39,834 nt of DNA from the NCBI GenBank assembly GCA_030593075.1, contig JAUVHW010000005.1, positions 1 through 39,834 on the forward strand. Direction: 5' to 3'. Below, piece after piece: positions 23,110 through 31,450 of this stretch. Both the position numbers and the translations under genes were made by a program. Under the pieces are notes generated by a model that saw only the letters and a program-made list of their open reading frames with translations, was not told the origin of the DNA and made no database searches. Position 1 is the first letter of the stretch. Every line of letters starts with the position of its first letter. Origin of the DNA: Ardenticatenales bacterium. Its GTDB lineage: Bacteria > Chloroflexota > Anaerolineae > Promineifilales > UBA4811.

Positions 23110-25095
23110 TCAAGCTGGCACCAGTTCGAACAGGGCGTCCATTGCGCCGCGCATCTGCGCCACCAGCTGCTGGTCGGTAAAGTGGTAAAGTGTGATGGAC
23201 TTGGAGAGGCAGGCGGCAACACAAGTGCCGCATCCCTTGCACAGTGCCTCAATGACGCGCGCCTTCTGCCGCTCCTCCAAGTGCTCGATGGCACTGTACG
23301 GGCAGGATTCAATGCACATCTGACAGCCGACGCAGGTCAGGTCATTGACCTCGGCCTTGGCAGCCTCGATCTCCACTTCCCCTTTACCAATTATGGAGAG
23401 CACACGGGCGGCTGCAGCCGCGCCCTGGACGACGGTGTCCGGGATGTCGCGCGGGCCCTGTGCGCAGCCGGCAATAAAGACCCCGTCGGTCATGGTCGCG
23501 ATAGGATCTAGTTTGGGGTGCCTCTCCTTGAAGAAACCCTCCCGACTGCAGCTGATACTAAAGATCCGGGCCACCTCGTGGCTGTCATGGCGCGGTTCCA
23601 GGCCGGTAGACAGAATCGCCATGTCCACGGGGATGCGCCGCTGGCGGCCAACCAGCGTGTCTTCGGCCGTCACGATCAGCTTGCCCTCCTCTTCGGGTGT
23701 GAGGGTGGCGTCGGTGATAGAGGCGGCGCGGCCTCGAATAAAAACGGTTCCCTCTTCCAGCAGCCGGTGGTAGAACTCCTCATAGTCCTTGCCAGGAGTA
23801 CGGATGTCGATGTAAAAGTTGTACACGGTAGCGTTGGGCAGCTTCTCGTGGACCATGTGTGCGAACTTGAGCGAGTACATGCAGCAGACACGCGAGCAGT
23901 GCTCGCGATAACGCACGTCCCGGCTACCAACGCAGTGGATGATAGCGATGCTATCAGGCTGGGTCTCCCCATCACGCAGAACTACGTTGCCCTCGGTGGG
24001 GCCAGCCGCGTTGGTCATGCGTTCGAATTCCAGGGCAGTAAAGACGTTGGGGTACCGAGCGTAACCGTATTGTGAGATCCGCCGGGCGTCAAAGGCGTCG
24101 TAGCCCGTGGCTACAATGATGTTCCCTACCTCTATCTCCAAGATTCGGTCGTCCTGTTCGAAGTCAATAGCGTCGGTGGGGCAGAATTTCTCACACGCTC
24201 GGCACTTGCCCTTCTGGAACCAGATGCAGTTGTCCTGGTCGATGACAGGGAATTTGGGGACCGCCTGCGGGAACGGCCGGTAGACCGCCTTGCGGCGACC
24301 TAGCCCAGCCTCAAAGATGGTGTCCACCACTTTGGCCGGGCACTTTTCCTCGCAGACGCCGCATCCAGTGCAGAGTTCCTGGTTGATGCAACGGGCTCGA
24401 ACCCGAATTCGAGCTTCAAAGTTGCCAATGTAGCCGCTGACCTCTTCCACCTCCGAGTAGGTTAGCATGGTGATGTTTTCGTGGTTGCCGACCTCGAACA
24501 TCCGAGGGGTGAGGATGCAGGCCGAGCAATCGAGAGTGGGAAAGGTCTTGTCTAGCTGCGCCATGTGGCCGCCAATGCTGGGCTCTCGCTCCACCAGGTA
24601 GACGTGGTAGCCAGCATTGGCGATTTCCAGCGCGGCCTGAATGCCGGCCACCCCACCGCCGACGACCAGCGTGTTCTGGTTAACGGGAGACAGCCGTGCA
24701 AAAAGGGGTTCGTTGTAGCGCACGCGGGCCACGGACGCTGCGGTCAGCGCCATGGCCTTCTCGGTTGCCTCACTCCGGTCTTTGTGGACCCAGGAGGCGT
24801 GCTCGCGGATATTCGCCATCTCGAGAAAGTAGGGGTTGAGCCCAGCCCGCTGGCAGGCGTTCCGGAAGGTCGGTTCGTGCATGTGGGGGGAGCAGGAGGC
24901 GACCACGACCCGGTCCAGCCCATATTCCTTGATGTCTTCCTCAATGAGCTCCTGCCCCAGGCTGGAGCACATGAACTTGTATTCTCGAGAAACCTCCACG
25001 CCGTCCAGCCTGCCCGCCCACTCGGTGACGGCTTCGCAGTCGACTGTGCCGGCTATGTTGCCGCCGCAGTGACAGGTGTAGACGCCAATCTTCAT
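23110..25095 (-). CDS. hdrA: Heterodisulfide reductase subunit A (electron-bifurcating flavoprotein)
   Basis: 661 residues, the usual length of HdrA. Order: N-terminal domain with TCHCGGNIAG (7-16), FAD-binding VVGGGVAGIQAALE (144-157), the C190-x2-C193 pair in LDCSACILTPRM, a ferredoxin-like pair of clusters (C242/245/248/252 and C290/298/301/305), the rest of the FAD fold, and a C-terminal ferredoxin domain (C588/591/594/598 and C619/622/625/629). The flavin splits electrons between ferredoxin and the HdrBC disulfide site. It follows hdrB by 18 nt with AAGGAG before its ATG. Confidence 0.97.
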   Translation of the reverse strand: MKIGVYTCHCGGNIAGTVDCEAVTEWAGRLDGVEVSREYKFMCSSLGQELIEEDIKEYGLDRVVVASCSPHMHEPTFRNACQRAGLNPYFLEMANIREHASWVHKDRSEATEKAMALTAASVARVRYNEPLFARLSPVNQNTLVVGGGVAGIQAALEIANAGYHVYLVEREPSIGGHMAQLDKTFPTLDCSACILTPRMFEVGNHENITMLTYSEVEEVSGYIGNFEARIRVRARCINQELCTGCGVCEEKCPAKVVDTIFEAGLGRRKAVYRPFPQAVPKFPVIDQDNCIWFQKGKCRACEKFCPTDAIDFEQDDRILEIEVGNIIVATGYDAFDARRISQYGYARYPNVFTALEFERMTNAAGPTEGNVVLRDGETQPDSIAIIHCVGSRDVRYREHCSRVCCMYSLKFAHMVHEKLPNATVYNFYIDIRTPGKDYEEFYHRLLEEGTVFIRGRAASITDATLTPEEEGKLIVTAEDTLVGRQRRIPVDMAILSTGLEPRHDSHEVARIFSISCSREGFFKERHPKLDPIATMTDGVFIAGCAQGPRDIPDTVVQGAAAAARVLSIIGKGEVEIEAAKAEVNDLTCVGCQMCIESCPYSAIEHLEERQKARVIEALCKGCGTCVAACLSKSITLYHFTDQQLVAQMRGAMDALFELVPA

Positions 25096-25113
25096 CCGAC
25101 GCTCCTTGCCCGG

Positions 25114-26073
25114 CTAGCCGGAATCTCCGCCATCTAACGGTTCGGGCATGGGTAGTGCCTTCTTGCTCTTCTTCTTGCGCGGTTGGGGTGAGGCCTCGGC
25201 AGCCTGCCACTTTTCCAGCATCGGTCCCGCGGGAACAAGGCCCTCCTCGAACTTGAGTTCGGCCGCCTCCATCCCCAGCGCCAGCGCCATCATCTGGGTG
25301 AAATACACGATCGGCATCCTGTAGGTAGTGCCGAAATGGCTGTTCAGCTGGTTCTGATAGACATCCAGGTTGAGCTGGCACATCGGGCAGGCGACCACCA
25401 TCGCGTCGGCTCCCAATTTGGCTGCCAGGTCGATCAACCCGCGTAGGATTCCCAGGGCCACCTCGGTCCCAATCTGTGTCATGTGACCACCGCAGCAACT
25501 GGACTTGAGCGAATAGTCAGGGACAGTCGCCCCCAGCCCTTTCAGTAGGCGATCCAGGGTCTGTGGGTTCTCCACGTCGTCAAAGCCCCCTTCCGGCCGG
25601 CCTATGTAGCACCCGTAATAAGGCACCAGCGTGAGGCCCGCCAGTGGGCGGACTACCTTCTCGCTGACCGCATCGCAGCCGACCTCGTTGCAGATCACGT
25701 CCAGCAGATGGCGGGCCCTGACGCTGCCCGGCGTGTAGCTCAGATTGCCGGCCGCCAGTGCTTCGTTTACGTCCGAGTTCAGCTGAGGATAATCGCCCAT
25801 TCTCTCGTCAACCTTCTTCAAGTTGACGTAGCATGCGCTGCAGGGAGCGATTACCTCCGAGGTCCCTTGCCTACCGGCTAACGCCAGATTCCGGGCCACG
25901 AGCGCGTAGGCGGGAAGCGAGTCGATTGAAAAGTACTCGGTAGCGCCGCAGCAGTTCCAATCCTTGATCTCTTCTAGCTCCAGGCCCAGCGCGGCCGCCA
26001 CCATCTGGCTGGTCGCATCATAGGCGGAAGCGCTGCTCTCTGCTGAGCATCCAGGGTAATAGGCGTATTTCAT
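25114..26073 (-). CDS. hdrB: Heterodisulfide reductase subunit B
   Basis: 319 residues with two CCG domains. Cysteines C9, C41, C42, C78, C81 (first) and C155, C193, C194, C229, C232 (second) match the pattern that holds the two noncubane [4Fe-4S] clusters which reduce a disulfide. A Lys/Pro-rich tail of about 30 residues (KKKSKKALP) is longer than in classical HdrB. Its ATG overlaps the hdrC stop (ATGA), giving tight coupling. The natural disulfide in a non-methanogen is unknown. Confidence 0.95.
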   Translation of the reverse strand: MKYAYYPGCSAESSASAYDATSQMVAAALGLELEEIKDWNCCGATEYFSIDSLPAYALVARNLALAGRQGTSEVIAPCSACYVNLKKVDERMGDYPQLNSDVNEALAAGNLSYTPGSVRARHLLDVICNEVGCDAVSEKVVRPLAGLTLVPYYGCYIGRPEGGFDDVENPQTLDRLLKGLGATVPDYSLKSSCCGGHMTQIGTEVALGILRGLIDLAAKLGADAMVVACPMCQLNLDVYQNQLNSHFGTTYRMPIVYFTQMMALALGMEAAELKFEEGLVPAGPMLEKWQAAEASPQPRKKKSKKALPMPEPLDGGDSG

Positions 26074-26624
26074 CCACGCGCTCCTATCTCTTTGGCCTTG
26101 TTGAGGATGTTGCGGAGTTGGCGCACCGCCTTGATCCGCGTGGGCCGAAGGTTCAGCCGGCCGCGGCTCAGCATCGCCAGCGCCATGGGTCCCATTTTCA
26201 GGCCGCCCAGCGGGTGATGGGCCAGGTAGAACTGGGTCGCCAGGCCAAATTCGAACGCCCGGCCATAGTTCTCCACGTGTCCGATAAAGGTCTCGGAGAA
26301 ATCAACCGCATCTGTAGTGTACAGCCCAGCCTGGATTGCCTGGTGCTTGAGGTGGTACATGATGTCGGTGATGGGGATTTCCTGCGGGCACCTGACGGTG
26401 CACAGGTAACAGGAAACGCAGTACCAGAAGGTGTTGCTGCGCAGGACCTCATCGTCCTGGCCGGCCGCTATCATGGCGAATAGCTTGCGCGGCGTGTGGT
26501 CCATGTCCGGCCCGGAAGGGCAAGAGCCGCCGCACATCCCGCACTGCAGACAGCTCCTTAGCTTCTCCCCGCCGTGGAGTTCGCTTATGATTCTGCCGTA
26601 CACCGAGTTTGGGTTCAGTGTCAT
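26070..26624 (-). CDS. hdrC: Heterodisulfide reductase subunit C
   Basis: 184 residues from MTLNPNSVYG. Two [4Fe-4S] motifs, C25/28/31/35 (CLQCGMCGGSC) and C69/72/75/79 (CVSCYLCTVRC), relay electrons from HdrA to HdrB. The longer in-frame extension to 26906 is rejected, because it overlaps the upstream flavoprotein gene and is not family-like; AGGA precedes the chosen ATG. Its last bases overlap the hdrB start. Confidence 0.94.
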   Translation of the reverse strand: MTLNPNSVYGRIISELHGGEKLRSCLQCGMCGGSCPSGPDMDHTPRKLFAMIAAGQDDEVLRSNTFWYCVSCYLCTVRCPQEIPITDIMYHLKHQAIQAGLYTTDAVDFSETFIGHVENYGRAFEFGLATQFYLAHHPLGGLKMGPMALAMLSRGRLNLRPTRIKAVRQLRNILNKAKEIGARG

Positions 26625-26695
26625 CGCTTGATCCTGATGTGGTGCTTCGTTGCTGGCCCACGTATGAACCATGGGCTTTCGAAGCGCTTGGTGAT

Positions 26696-27550
26696 CTACA
26701 AGAAGCTCTCCAGCAGCTTCGCAACCTGGGAATGGTAAAAGACCGGGCCGTCGGCGCAGACAAAGATGTCGCCCAGGTTGCAGCGGCCGCACTTGCCAAT
26801 CCCGCAGTGCATCCGACCCTCCAAGGTGACCAGCATCTGGTCCAGAGTAAAGCCCAGCTTGCGCAGAGAAAGCGTGACGAAATGAATCATGATGGGCGGG
26901 CCACAAGTGATGGTGATGGTGTTCTCGGGCGAGGGTCCGACGTTTTCCAGCAAGGTGGTAATCAGGCCCTCGTTGCCCTCCCGCCAGTCGGGGGGGCGCT
27001 GGTCCACCGTCAGGTGCAGCTCGGTGCGGGGCGCAGCGCGCCAGGCGTCGTACTCGTCAGTAAAGATGAGCAAAGAGGGCGTGCGAGCAGCCCACAGTAT
27101 GGTCGTCTTGCCATACTCGTCCCGGTTATCCAGGATGGTGCTGATGACCGGCCGCAGGGGAGCGCCGCCGATGCCGCCGCCAAGGACGAGGATGTCTTTG
27201 CCCTGGATCTCGTCCATTGCGAACCAGTTACCCAGCGGGCCGCGCACCCCAACCGGGTCACCCACGTCAAGCCTATGCAGCCCGTTGGTGGTCTTGCCGT
27301 GGGGATGGCGTTGGACGGCAAACTCCAGCAAGTCGCCCCGGCCGGGAATGGAGGTGATGCCAAAGGGTGCCTCGCCTGAGCCAAAGGCAGAGACAAACGC
27401 GAACTGGCCCGGCCGGTAGTTGGCAAAGGCAGCCTTGCCGGCCGGTTCCTGCAGCTCTATCTGGAACAGTCGAATCTCCGTTGCCAGTTCCTTGGTCCCC
27501 GCCAATCTGCCCACGTAGGGCCGCATGGGATTGCTGCCGTTGTCGCTCAT
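26696..27550 (-). CDS. flxA: FlxA-like FAD/NAD(P)-binding oxidoreductase subunit
   Basis: 284 residues with the PyrK/HydG architecture. The FAD part has RPGQF (46-50) and PFGITS (63-68); the nucleotide-binding part has LVLGGGIGGAPLRP (121-134); C249, C254, C257 and C265 (CGIGKCGRC...C) bind a C-terminal [2Fe-2S]. In Flx-Hdr complexes this subunit takes NADH or NADPH. Start at 27550 has GGAGG upstream and overlaps the previous stop codon (ATGA). A longer upstream reading is a shadow of the previous gene. Confidence 0.9.
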   Translation of the reverse strand: MSDNGSNPMRPYVGRLAGTKELATEIRLFQIELQEPAGKAAFANYRPGQFAFVSAFGSGEAPFGITSIPGRGDLLEFAVQRHPHGKTTNGLHRLDVGDPVGVRGPLGNWFAMDEIQGKDILVLGGGIGGAPLRPVISTILDNRDEYGKTTILWAARTPSLLIFTDEYDAWRAAPRTELHLTVDQRPPDWREGNEGLITTLLENVGPSPENTITITCGPPIMIHFVTLSLRKLGFTLDQMLVTLEGRMHCGIGKCGRCNLGDIFVCADGPVFYHSQVAKLLESFL

Positions 27551-28584
27551 GTCTCCGCCTCCGCTTCCACGGTATCCCGCTCTTGGTGCATGGCGTAAAC
27601 GGTGTTGAGCATCTCGACAATGTCGATGTTGACCGGGCAGACGTCGATGCAGCGGCCGCAGCCGACGCAGCCCAAAGGGCCAAAGTCCTTGGGATAATAG
27701 CAGAACTTGCAGTAGTAACGGTTGCGGATCCGCTGTCCCTTGAGGGGCCGGGAGTTGTGCCCGCCGGCTATGGTGCGGTAGTTGGGAGCTGTGCAGGCGT
27801 CCCAGACCCGCATCCGCTCGATCAGCACCAGGTCGGTGCGAGAGGCAACCGGCTCGTCGCGCAGGTCGAAGCAGCGGCAGGTTGGACAGACAAAAGTGCA
27901 CAGCTTGCAGCTCAGGCAGCGCTCGCCCAGCCGCGACCAGTATTCCTGGTCAAAGTGGGCCGGCCACTGGTCGGCCGCCAGCACCGGCACCTGCTCGTTC
28001 CGGGGGATGTCAGGCAGACTCAGGTCGGTGACCTCCTCAATGGCAGCCGAGGCCAGCAGGGCCTCCCCCTGGTTCGTCACCGGCTGTACGGCGTAGCCGC
28101 CCTCTACGGCCGTCAACAGGACATCGAGATGCGTAGGGTCGTCCGGAGCGCCGCCGAGGCTGGTGCAAAAACAGCTCTCCCACATCTGGGGGCAGGCGAT
28201 GCCCACCAGCGCGGTCTTCTGCCGGCGTCGCGTATAGTGGGCGTCGGCCGGCTCCCGGTCACGGAATAGGGCGTCAAGGGCCACCAAACCATGAGCGTCG
28301 CACGGGCGCAGGCCAAACACCACCTGTCCCTTCTCCAGAAAACGGTCGTGCAGCGTCACCTGGTCGCTGCGTTTCTCTACCTGCATAAGGCGCTCGGTAT
28401 GCGGAAACAGGAACTCCTTGGCCGAGAGGTCCGGACGGTCGTATTCGAGTGTGATCTCGCTGCTGCCGGCCACCGGCCGCAAATGGATGTGACCTCGACC
28501 CACGTCCCTGGGGGCGATAAGGGTTCGTTCCCCAGCCAGTTCGTCCAGCCAGGCGGTCAAGGAGCTGTGGCTCATGAACATCAT
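27547..28584 (-). CDS. FlxB-like 4Fe-4S dicluster protein (HydB-like)
   Basis: 345 residues. The first 215 residues resemble the N-terminal part of F420-hydrogenase/sulfhydrogenase beta subunits (FGLRPCDAHGLVALD at 90-104, CPQMWESCFC). Two [4Fe-4S] sets follow: C223/226/229/233 (CLSCKLCTFVC, with two more Cys just after) and C306/309/312/316 (CVGCGRCIDVC). It should carry electrons between FlxA and the Hdr part. Start is 28584, whose ATG overlaps the previous stop; its own stop overlaps the flxA start. Which of the two beta-like subunits is FlxB and which FlxC is my guess from gene order. Confidence 0.85.
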   Translation of the reverse strand: MMFMSHSSLTAWLDELAGERTLIAPRDVGRGHIHLRPVAGSSEITLEYDRPDLSAKEFLFPHTERLMQVEKRSDQVTLHDRFLEKGQVVFGLRPCDAHGLVALDALFRDREPADAHYTRRRQKTALVGIACPQMWESCFCTSLGGAPDDPTHLDVLLTAVEGGYAVQPVTNQGEALLASAAIEEVTDLSLPDIPRNEQVPVLAADQWPAHFDQEYWSRLGERCLSCKLCTFVCPTCRCFDLRDEPVASRTDLVLIERMRVWDACTAPNYRTIAGGHNSRPLKGQRIRNRYYCKFCYYPKDFGPLGCVGCGRCIDVCPVNIDIVEMLNTVYAMHQERDTVEAEAET

Positions 28585-29429
28585 ATCAGCGAGACCTCCC
28601 CGTCCGCCAGGATGGTCACAAAGGGGACCGGGTCGGTGGTCATCCCTCCTCGGTGGCCCAGTAGTTCGCTGACTTCTTTGACCAGCTTTCGGTTGAGCAG
28701 GCTGAGGGGGATGTCCATGGGGCATACCCGCTCGCACTCGTTGCACTCCACGCAGCGGCCGGCCAGGTGCATCGCGCGGAAGGTATGGAAAAAGTACTTT
28801 TGGGGGAGTTCGATCTGCATCCCAATCCATAACGAGTCGTCTCGGTCGAACTCGCACACGTTGCAGTAGCAACCCGGGCAGGCTTGGCGGCAGGCATAGC
28901 AGCGAATGCAGCGATCGAACTCTCGAAGCCAGAACTGAAGACGTTCCTCAGCTGACATGCCCTCCAGTTCGGCCAGGTCCTCGAAATCGTCGGTGACGTC
29001 AATGTCGGGGGGGTCGCCAATCAGCGTGTCGTACAGAACGGGGATTCGCACATTGCAGCGGAGACAGGGAGCTTGCAGGTTGCCCTCCGCCATCATACCA
29101 CCGCAGGCCAGCCCAATGATGTAGACCTTGTCCCGGCTGATCTGCCCTTCGCTCAGCAGCAGGTTGATGGCCCGGCTGTCGCACGGCTTGGTCATGATGG
29201 CGACGTTCGGCACCTCCTCCCCGCGCCGCGCCGGCTTCTTTTTGTCGTGCAGGAAGGTCGTCAGATTGGCGTAGCATTCCCGGTTCCAGACCAGTCGATC
29301 CACGCCGTCAGGGTCATAGATAAAGGCCGGCCGGGTGCCGCCGCGCGTCGCGGCCTCGTAGCCGATCACACAACTTACCCGACCACTCTCTAGGAGCTCC
29401 CTGGCCTTGGCGCGTATCTGCTCAATCAA
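28581..29429 (-). CDS. FlxC-like iron-sulfur subunit (FrhB/HydB-like)
   Basis: 282 residues read from a TTG at 29429; GAGGAGGAG lies 5 nt upstream of it and no ATG is near. An upstream in-frame ATG at 29570 would lie inside the kinase gene. IMTKPCDSRAINLLL (79-93) and ACGGMMAEG are typical of FrhB-related proteins, and two [4Fe-4S] sets follow: C174/177/180/184 (CIRCYACRQAC) and C226/229/232/236 (CVECNECERVC). It is the first gene of the operon and is driven by the strong promoter at 29462-29489. Confidence 0.85.
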   Translation of the reverse strand: MIEQIRAKARELLESGRVSCVIGYEAATRGGTRPAFIYDPDGVDRLVWNRECYANLTTFLHDKKKPARRGEEVPNVAIMTKPCDSRAINLLLSEGQISRDKVYIIGLACGGMMAEGNLQAPCLRCNVRIPVLYDTLIGDPPDIDVTDDFEDLAELEGMSAEERLQFWLREFDRCIRCYACRQACPGCYCNVCEFDRDDSLWIGMQIELPQKYFFHTFRAMHLAGRCVECNECERVCPMDIPLSLLNRKLVKEVSELLGHRGGMTTDPVPFVTILADGEVSLI

Positions 29430-29461
29430 ATGGGTCTCCTCCTCGTGAACGTACCCCGCGG

Positions 29462-29489
29462 ATGATACGAATCCGTTGTCTTGTGTCAA
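29462..29489 (-). promoter_or_regulatory. Strong sigma70-type promoter of the flx/hdr operon
   Basis: Minus strand perfect TTGACA (29484-29489), 16-nt spacer, TATCAT (29462-29467). It lies between the kinase stop and the first operon gene, leaving a leader of about 25 nt that contains the GAGGAGGAG site. Confidence 0.8.
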
Positions 29490-29536
29490 GCAAGGGCGAG
29501 CGGTAGTTAAACGGAGAAAGTGGTGAAATTCCCCTC

Positions 29537-31330
29537 CTAACTGTCGACACTGATGCGGCCGCCGAAACAATAAATCAGCTCCTTCGCGATGACCAACCCC
29601 AGGCCGGTGCCGGTCTCAAACGCCTTGGCGTTTGGGGCGCGATAGAATTCGGCAAAGAGCTTGGGCAGCGACTCGGCCGGGATTCCAATGCCGGTGTCTG
29701 CCACTGCCACCACCACCTGCAGGTCCGATTTATGGACCGATACCGTCACAGTGCCCTTTTCCGGCGTGTACTTGACCGCGTTTCCTACCAGGTTAACGAA
29801 AACGCGTTCCAGCCCTTCTTCGGTGACCAGCACGACAGGGTCGCCGGATGGGTACTCCAGCAGCAACGTCTGTTCCTTTTCCTTGGCCTGCGCCTCCAGC
29901 TTGGCTGCAACGCGCTCCAGCGTCTCCATTAGCGGCACCGGCTTCATTTCCTCAACCTTCAGGTCTGATCGACCGGCTGCCAGATCCAGCAGATCGTTGA
30001 TCAAGGCCTCCAGTCTGTTGAGCCGCCGGTTGAGGCGTTTCATGATGTCCCGCTGTCGCTCCTGCAGCTCGCCAGCGTAGCCCTTGATCACCCCGCGCAG
30101 CAAGCTCTGCGCCCCCGTGACCGGCGAGCGCAGTTCGTGGGTAACCGCGCGCACAAACTGCGATTTGTCGAGGTCGAGCTTCTTCAGCGCCTGATACGCC
30201 ATCGCGTTCTCAATGGCTGTCGCTCCCTGCGCTGCGATAGCAGATAGAAAGCGGGCATCGTCCTCGACAAAGTGGTTCGGCTCCTGGCTATAGACTCGCA
30301 CCACGCCCAGTACGCGCTGTCTGGCCGACAGCCGGACGTACAGTATGGAGCGGATGTTCTCGGCATCCATCGCGTCCGGGTATTGCAGCCGGGCCCGGTC
30401 TGCCTCCCCTTGGACAATGGCGGGCCGGCCGGTGGAGAGCACCTGGGAGTGAACTGGGTTCTCCTCCAGCAGGATGGGACCCTTGTGGAGATAGGCATCG
30501 CTCAACCCAAAGGCGGCCGCCACCTCCACCCGTGTGCCGGTGTTGTCGAGTAAGCCAATCGAAACCGCCGGCACGTTCATCGCCTCGGCCGTGGCCCGCA
30601 CCAGGCGGTCGAGCACCTCCGGCAGGTCGAGAGTGGAATTGACTGCCTGCGCTCCCAGGTAGAGCGTGCCCAGTTGATCTTCTCGGCGGCGCAAGCGCTG
30701 CGCGATTGAGGAGGTCAGATACACTGTAACCAGGCTGGTGCTGGCAAAAGTACCCAGCACCCCAATCAAGAAGGCTTGGTTGTGGTACGAGTCCGCTGGC
30801 AGAAAGCCCTCAACGTGCACGTGAGGCAGCCAGCCCGCAACCTCCAGAGCGACCGTGCCGCCTACCAGGAAGAGAGCCAGCAGTGCATAGATGCCGGCCG
30901 TCCGCCGGCTGAAAACCAGGGAGGCGATTATCATGTGAAAGATAAAGAAAAAGATGAGGGGACTCTCCGCGCCACCCGAAAAGTGGATCAGCGCCGTCAT
31001 GGCGAGCCAGTCCAGCCCGACCTGGAGGTGGGCCATTGTGTGGTAGGCAGCGCCCGCCCGGCCGGGCTTTTTCCGCAACCGGCCCAACGCGGCCCACAGC
31101 ACGCCGTTGTACAGCAGAATCACCAGGCCGGTGGCGTACAGTGGGACCGAGGAGACTCCCAGTCGCAGCACCGAACAGGCGAACCAGGTGACGACCAGGA
31201 CCCCAATGCCAGCTATCCACCGCATGACCAGCAGCCAGCGGGCGGAGGCGATCACTTCCTCAGTTCTGGCGAGGGGGAGCGACAGCGTGCTGCCAATGCG
31301 GTCTGGGTCAGTCACGCCTCGACGCTTCAA
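29537..31330 (-). CDS. Membrane sensor histidine kinase with GAF domain
   Basis: 597 residues. About six hydrophobic segments occupy residues 32-207, followed by a short coiled region and a GAF domain (about 235-380), then HisKA with phospho-acceptor H398 (FVRAVTHELRSP) and a HATPase domain: N box NLVGNAVKYTP (513-523), G1 DTGIGIP (545-551), F box FAEFY, G2 GTGLGL (574-579). No response regulator is encoded beside it. Start is TTG at 31330 with GGGAG upstream; GTG at 31315 is an alternative. It ends GGRISVDS at TAG, about ten residues short of the family's usual end, yet the frame continues with EGNFTTFSV to a TAA (29507-29509), which looks like the missing tail. Confidence 0.92.
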   Translation of the reverse strand: MKRRGVTDPDRIGSTLSLPLARTEEVIASARWLLVMRWIAGIGVLVVTWFACSVLRLGVSSVPLYATGLVILLYNGVLWAALGRLRKKPGRAGAAYHTMAHLQVGLDWLAMTALIHFSGGAESPLIFFFIFHMIIASLVFSRRTAGIYALLALFLVGGTVALEVAGWLPHVHVEGFLPADSYHNQAFLIGVLGTFASTSLVTVYLTSSIAQRLRRREDQLGTLYLGAQAVNSTLDLPEVLDRLVRATAEAMNVPAVSIGLLDNTGTRVEVAAAFGLSDAYLHKGPILLEENPVHSQVLSTGRPAIVQGEADRARLQYPDAMDAENIRSILYVRLSARQRVLGVVRVYSQEPNHFVEDDARFLSAIAAQGATAIENAMAYQALKKLDLDKSQFVRAVTHELRSPVTGAQSLLRGVIKGYAGELQERQRDIMKRLNRRLNRLEALINDLLDLAAGRSDLKVEEMKPVPLMETLERVAAKLEAQAKEKEQTLLLEYPSGDPVVLVTEEGLERVFVNLVGNAVKYTPEKGTVTVSVHKSDLQVVVAVADTGIGIPAESLPKLFAEFYRAPNAKAFETGTGLGLVIAKELIYCFGGRISVDS

Positions 31331-31353
31331 GAGATGGCTCCCATGGCGTGGCG

Positions 31354-31359
31354 ATTATA
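31354..31359 (-). promoter_or_regulatory. Extended -10 promoter of the kinase gene
   Basis: TATAAT on the minus strand preceded by TGC (extended -10); no convincing -35 box. The TTG start lies 23 nt downstream, with GGGAG between. Confidence 0.55.
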
Positions 31360-31434
31360 GCATAACCCTCCTGGGGACGGCATCCACCTAAAGGGCTATC
31401 AGGGGTCAGCGCCGACATCGGGCCGGGGTGCCTG

Positions 31435-31443
31435 TGGTATAAT
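31435..31443 (+). promoter_or_regulatory. Extended -10 promoter, likely leaderless transcript
   Basis: TGG followed by a perfect TATAAT (31438-31443). The GTG start codon at 31451 lies 7 bases after the box, just where transcription should begin, so the mRNA would start at its own start codon. Confidence 0.6.
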
Positions 31444-31450
31444 TGCGCGC

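Noticed and set aside
22495-23511. 338-codon plus-strand frame over mvhD and hdrA
   Set aside because: It is antisense to well-supported iron-sulfur genes and shows no motif.
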